Shown here one piece after another: positions 6,302-7,486 of a stretch of DNA of 7,486 bases (position 1 is its first letter; each line of letters begins with the position of its first letter). Position numbers and translations under genes: made by a program. Under the pieces are notes generated by a model, which made no database searches, was not told the origin of the DNA, and worked only from the letters and a program-made list of their open reading frames with translations. Location: the NCBI GenBank assembly GCA_036272735.1, contig DATAYF010000783.1, forward strand, positions 1 to 7,486, given 5' to 3'. This DNA is from DATAYF01 sp036272735 (GTDB lineage: Bacteria; Chloroflexota; Ktedonobacteria; Ktedonobacterales; Ktedonobacteraceae).

Positions 6302-7175
6302 CTAGGCGCCTCCCTTCATGAAAGGATCTGCTGCTGAGAAATAGACTTCCGCCGGTGTCTGATACTTGAGAGCCTGGTGTGGCCGCTGGTGGTTGTAGAA
6401 CTCAAGATACTGGTGCAAATGCTGACGAGCCTCTTTGGGCGAGGTATAGTCATGCACGTACACTTCCTCATATTTCACCGTTCGCCAAAGCCGCTCTGTA
6501 AAGATAGTATCTAACGCACGTCCCTTCCCATCCATACTGATCTGAACATGAGCAGTGAGCAACAACTCCTGATACTGTGGGCTGGTAAAATGACTGCCTT
6601 GATCACTGTTGCAGATCAGCGGCGTGGCTCGTCCCAAAGCCCGCTGCACCGTCGTCAAGACAAAGGGCAATTCCAGCGTCTGATCCAGTTCCCAACTGAC
6701 TATATAGCGCGAATACCAATCGAGAATGGCGACCAGATACATCCAGCCCCTTTGCAGACGAATGTACGTGATAGCAATTCCCAAATATGATTCGGGTAGG
6801 CACTGCTGATGTGCCGCAATACGTACGGATACACGCCTTCCTTCTGGTTCCGTTTACTCAGGTTTGGCCCTGGATAGATGGCCGCAATGCCCATCTCGCT
6901 CATATATCGACCAACCGTTTTCCGATTGATGCCCATCCCTTCTCGCTGTAACTGTGCTGCGATCTTCCGAGCACCATAAAAGGGAGACTGCGTGTACACT
7001 TCATCGATGCGGTGCTTGAGTTTCACTTCCTCGACTGAGGGTGGGCGCGGTTGGTAATACAAGCTCGAACGGCTCAGGCTGAGCAGATCCGCTTGTAGAC
7101 TCAGCGGCAATTCACCCTCTCTCCGCTCAACCAGCGCCACCCGTTCCTCTCTGGTCAGAGTGGTACCTTTTTTTT
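6302..7175 (-). pseudogene. IS3-family transposase orfB (DDE integrase domain), frameshifted and missing a catalytic Asp
   Basis: This should be the catalytic part of the OrfAB transposase. It enters by -1 frameshift at the A8 run, or at a GTG at 7140. The first part, to about 6782, holds an HTH_21-like region (SLSRSSLYYQPRPPS, then SPFYGARKIAAQLQREG) and ends in YPNHIW. The frame then breaks: a one-base deletion in a G run at 6780-6782 moves the rest, starting at GIAITYIRL, into the next frame. Relatives read GIDITYI there, so the first catalytic Asp is replaced by Ala (codon at 6773-6775). The second Asp (NSDQGSHFTS) and the Glu (TERLWRT) remain, and the end is QRPHQALKYQTPAEVY. Two independent lesions make it inactive in cis. 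The stop abuts the methyltransferase start. Confidence 0.9.
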
Positions 7176-7436
7176 AAGCCAGGCGACCTGTGTGGTCAAT
7201 TTGCCGATTTCTGCGTAGAGCTCTGTGAGTTGTTGCTCATGGACTCGTTTCAATTCCGCCGTACTGTCCTGTTTCTCAAAGAGACTTGGCAACCCTTCCA
7301 AGGCCGTGGCCCGCCAATTCTTCAGTTGTGTCGGATGGACTTCGTACTCAGTAGCGATTTGCGCAAATGTCTTCTCTTCCTTCAAGAGTTCTTGCACCAC
7401 GCGAGCTTTGAAAGCGGCTGTATACTGTTTTCTCAT
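7155..7436 (-). CDS. IS3-family transposase orfA (HTH_Tnp_1)
   Basis: This 93-residue protein has a helix-turn-helix at about residues 5-50 (YTAAFKARVVQELLKEEKTF, then YEVHPTQLKNWR). A leucine-zipper-like helix follows at about 60-90, with hydrophobic residues at heptad spacing (ELKRVHEQQLTELYAEIGKL, then VAWLKKK). In this family OrfA binds the IS ends and the zipper supports oligomerisation. It ends at 7155, 13 bases past an A8 run at which ribosomes would slip into orfB. No strong Shine-Dalgarno sequence precedes the ATG at 7436, which suits the low expression usual for IS3 elements. The reading frame appears intact, so it could still act as a repressor of related copies; that is an inference. 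Confidence 0.93.
   Translation of the reverse strand: MRKQYTAAFKARVVQELLKEEKTFAQIATEYEVHPTQLKNWRATALEGLPSLFEKQDSTAELKRVHEQQLTELYAEIGKLTTQVAWLKKKVPL
7168..7175 (-). other. A8 slippery run for programmed -1 ribosomal frameshifting (orfA to orfAB)
   Basis: On the minus strand, CTT is followed by eight A residues and GGTACC. The zero frame gives Leu-Lys-Lys-Lys-Val-Pro-Leu-stop (orfA). A -1 slip gives Lys-Lys-Lys-Gly-Thr-Thr-Leu-Thr-Arg-Glu-Glu, which continues in orfB. The position and frame relation are those expected of IS3-family elements. Only a short ACTCT/AGAG-type stem is visible downstream. Confidence 0.75.
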
Positions 7437-7442
7437 CTTGCT

Positions 7443-7478
7443 TTGAGTATATCTTATTTTCGCCTCTTCCTGTGTTCA
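7443..7478 (-). repeat. Candidate IS terminal inverted repeat (orfA side)
   Basis: Read on the minus strand, it starts TGAACACAGGAAGAGG and includes AAAATAAGA, ending seven bases before the orfA start. It begins with TG like other IS3-family ends. It resembles 5325-5360 with gaps. Only eight more bases remain in the window, so the true end could lie outside it. Confidence 0.45.
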
Positions 7479-7479
7479 A
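7451..7479 (-). promoter_or_regulatory. Putative promoter for orfA within the IS end
   Basis: On the minus strand, TTGAAC (7474-7479) and TAAGAT (7451-7456) are separated by 17 bases. Each matches four of six consensus positions. The orfA ATG is 14 bases further on. A promoter whose -35 lies at the IS terminus is common in this family. A TATACT nearby has no -35 at proper spacing. Confidence 0.35.
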
Positions 7480-7486
7480 ATTCTTA

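Larger units (their letters stand above)
5325..7478 (-). mobile_element. IS3-family insertion sequence, probably carrying a methyltransferase gene; boundaries provisional
   Basis: Leftward orfA and frameshifted orfB define an IS3-family element. The methyltransferase starts one base after orfB, so the orfB-side terminus cannot lie between them. Looking past the methyltransferase, the stretch starting TG at 5325 aligns with the reverse complement of the stretch ending CA at 7478: about 25 identities in 36 columns with two 2-base gaps, including a shared AAATAAGA. The predicted element is 2154 bp. Without the 876-bp methyltransferase it would be about 1.28 kb, a normal IS3 size. I see no matching 3-5 bp target duplication at the flanks (CGT on the left, AAT on the right), so either end may be wrong or the flanks have been rearranged. 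The presence of an IS is near certain; inclusion of the methyltransferase is an inference. Confidence 0.55.

Noticed and set aside
6776..6790. Second programmed frameshift inside orfB
   Set aside because: No X-XXY-YYZ slippery heptamer is in the proper phase, and the catalytic Asp is lost beside it. A simple deletion explains it better.
5318..7486. Target-site duplication for the IS
   Set aside because: Bases next to the proposed ends (CGT and AAT) do not match, and one-base shifts of the ends do not help.
1..7486. CRISPR array, tRNA, rRNA
   Set aside because: No regularly spaced direct repeats, no cloverleaf with acceptor and T-loop signatures, and no rRNA-like sequence were seen on either strand.

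Overview
The window looks like an accessory stretch of a bacterial chromosome or large replicon of roughly 50% GC. The mix of an F420-type luciferase-like oxidoreductase, a site-2 protease with CBS domains, a signal-less DsbA-like protein and an IS3-type element would suit a Ktedonobacteria-like member of the Chloroflexota. That placement is an inference from gene content; no rRNA or other marker is present.

Layout. Bases 3-116 are the 3' end of an unidentified plus-strand gene, followed by a strong intrinsic terminator (139-176). A second hairpin (302-331) closes a leftward two-gene operon. That operon holds an M50 site-2 protease with two CBS domains (824-1954, minus), then a small Gln/Glu-rich protein (360-803, minus) 20 bp downstream with a strong ribosome binding site. 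Divergent from it, across about 245 bp, is a cytoplasmic DsbA-like thiol oxidoreductase (2200-2742, plus). Next come an LLM-class F420-dependent oxidoreductase (2857-3828, plus) and an aminoglycoside-phosphotransferase-fold kinase (4071-5000, plus). A 17-codon ORF with its own ribosome binding site precedes the kinase.

Right of 5000 the window becomes mobile. A 77-bp element with about 22-bp imperfect inverted repeats (5031-5107) precedes the N-terminal stub of a probable GNAT acetyltransferase (5148-5312). Then comes a leftward IS3-family element. Its orfA (7155-7436) ends at an A8 slippery run typical of -1 frameshifting. Its orfB (6302 to about 7175) is dead: a one-base deletion breaks the frame, and the first Asp of the DDE triad reads Ala. 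An intact class I SAM-dependent methyltransferase (5425-6300) begins one nucleotide after the orfB stop, with its Shine-Dalgarno sequence inside orfB, so there is no room for an IS end between them. The best candidate for the missing IS end lies beyond the methyltransferase (5325-5360). It resembles, with gaps, the end upstream of orfA (7443-7478). The most interesting reading is therefore an IS3-type element of about 2.15 kb carrying a methyltransferase as a translationally coupled passenger, with the transposase now inactivated and the cargo kept intact. No target duplication is visible, so the boundaries are provisional.

The protease, its small partner and the divergent thiol oxidoreductase could form an envelope or redox-stress group, but only their adjacency supports this.
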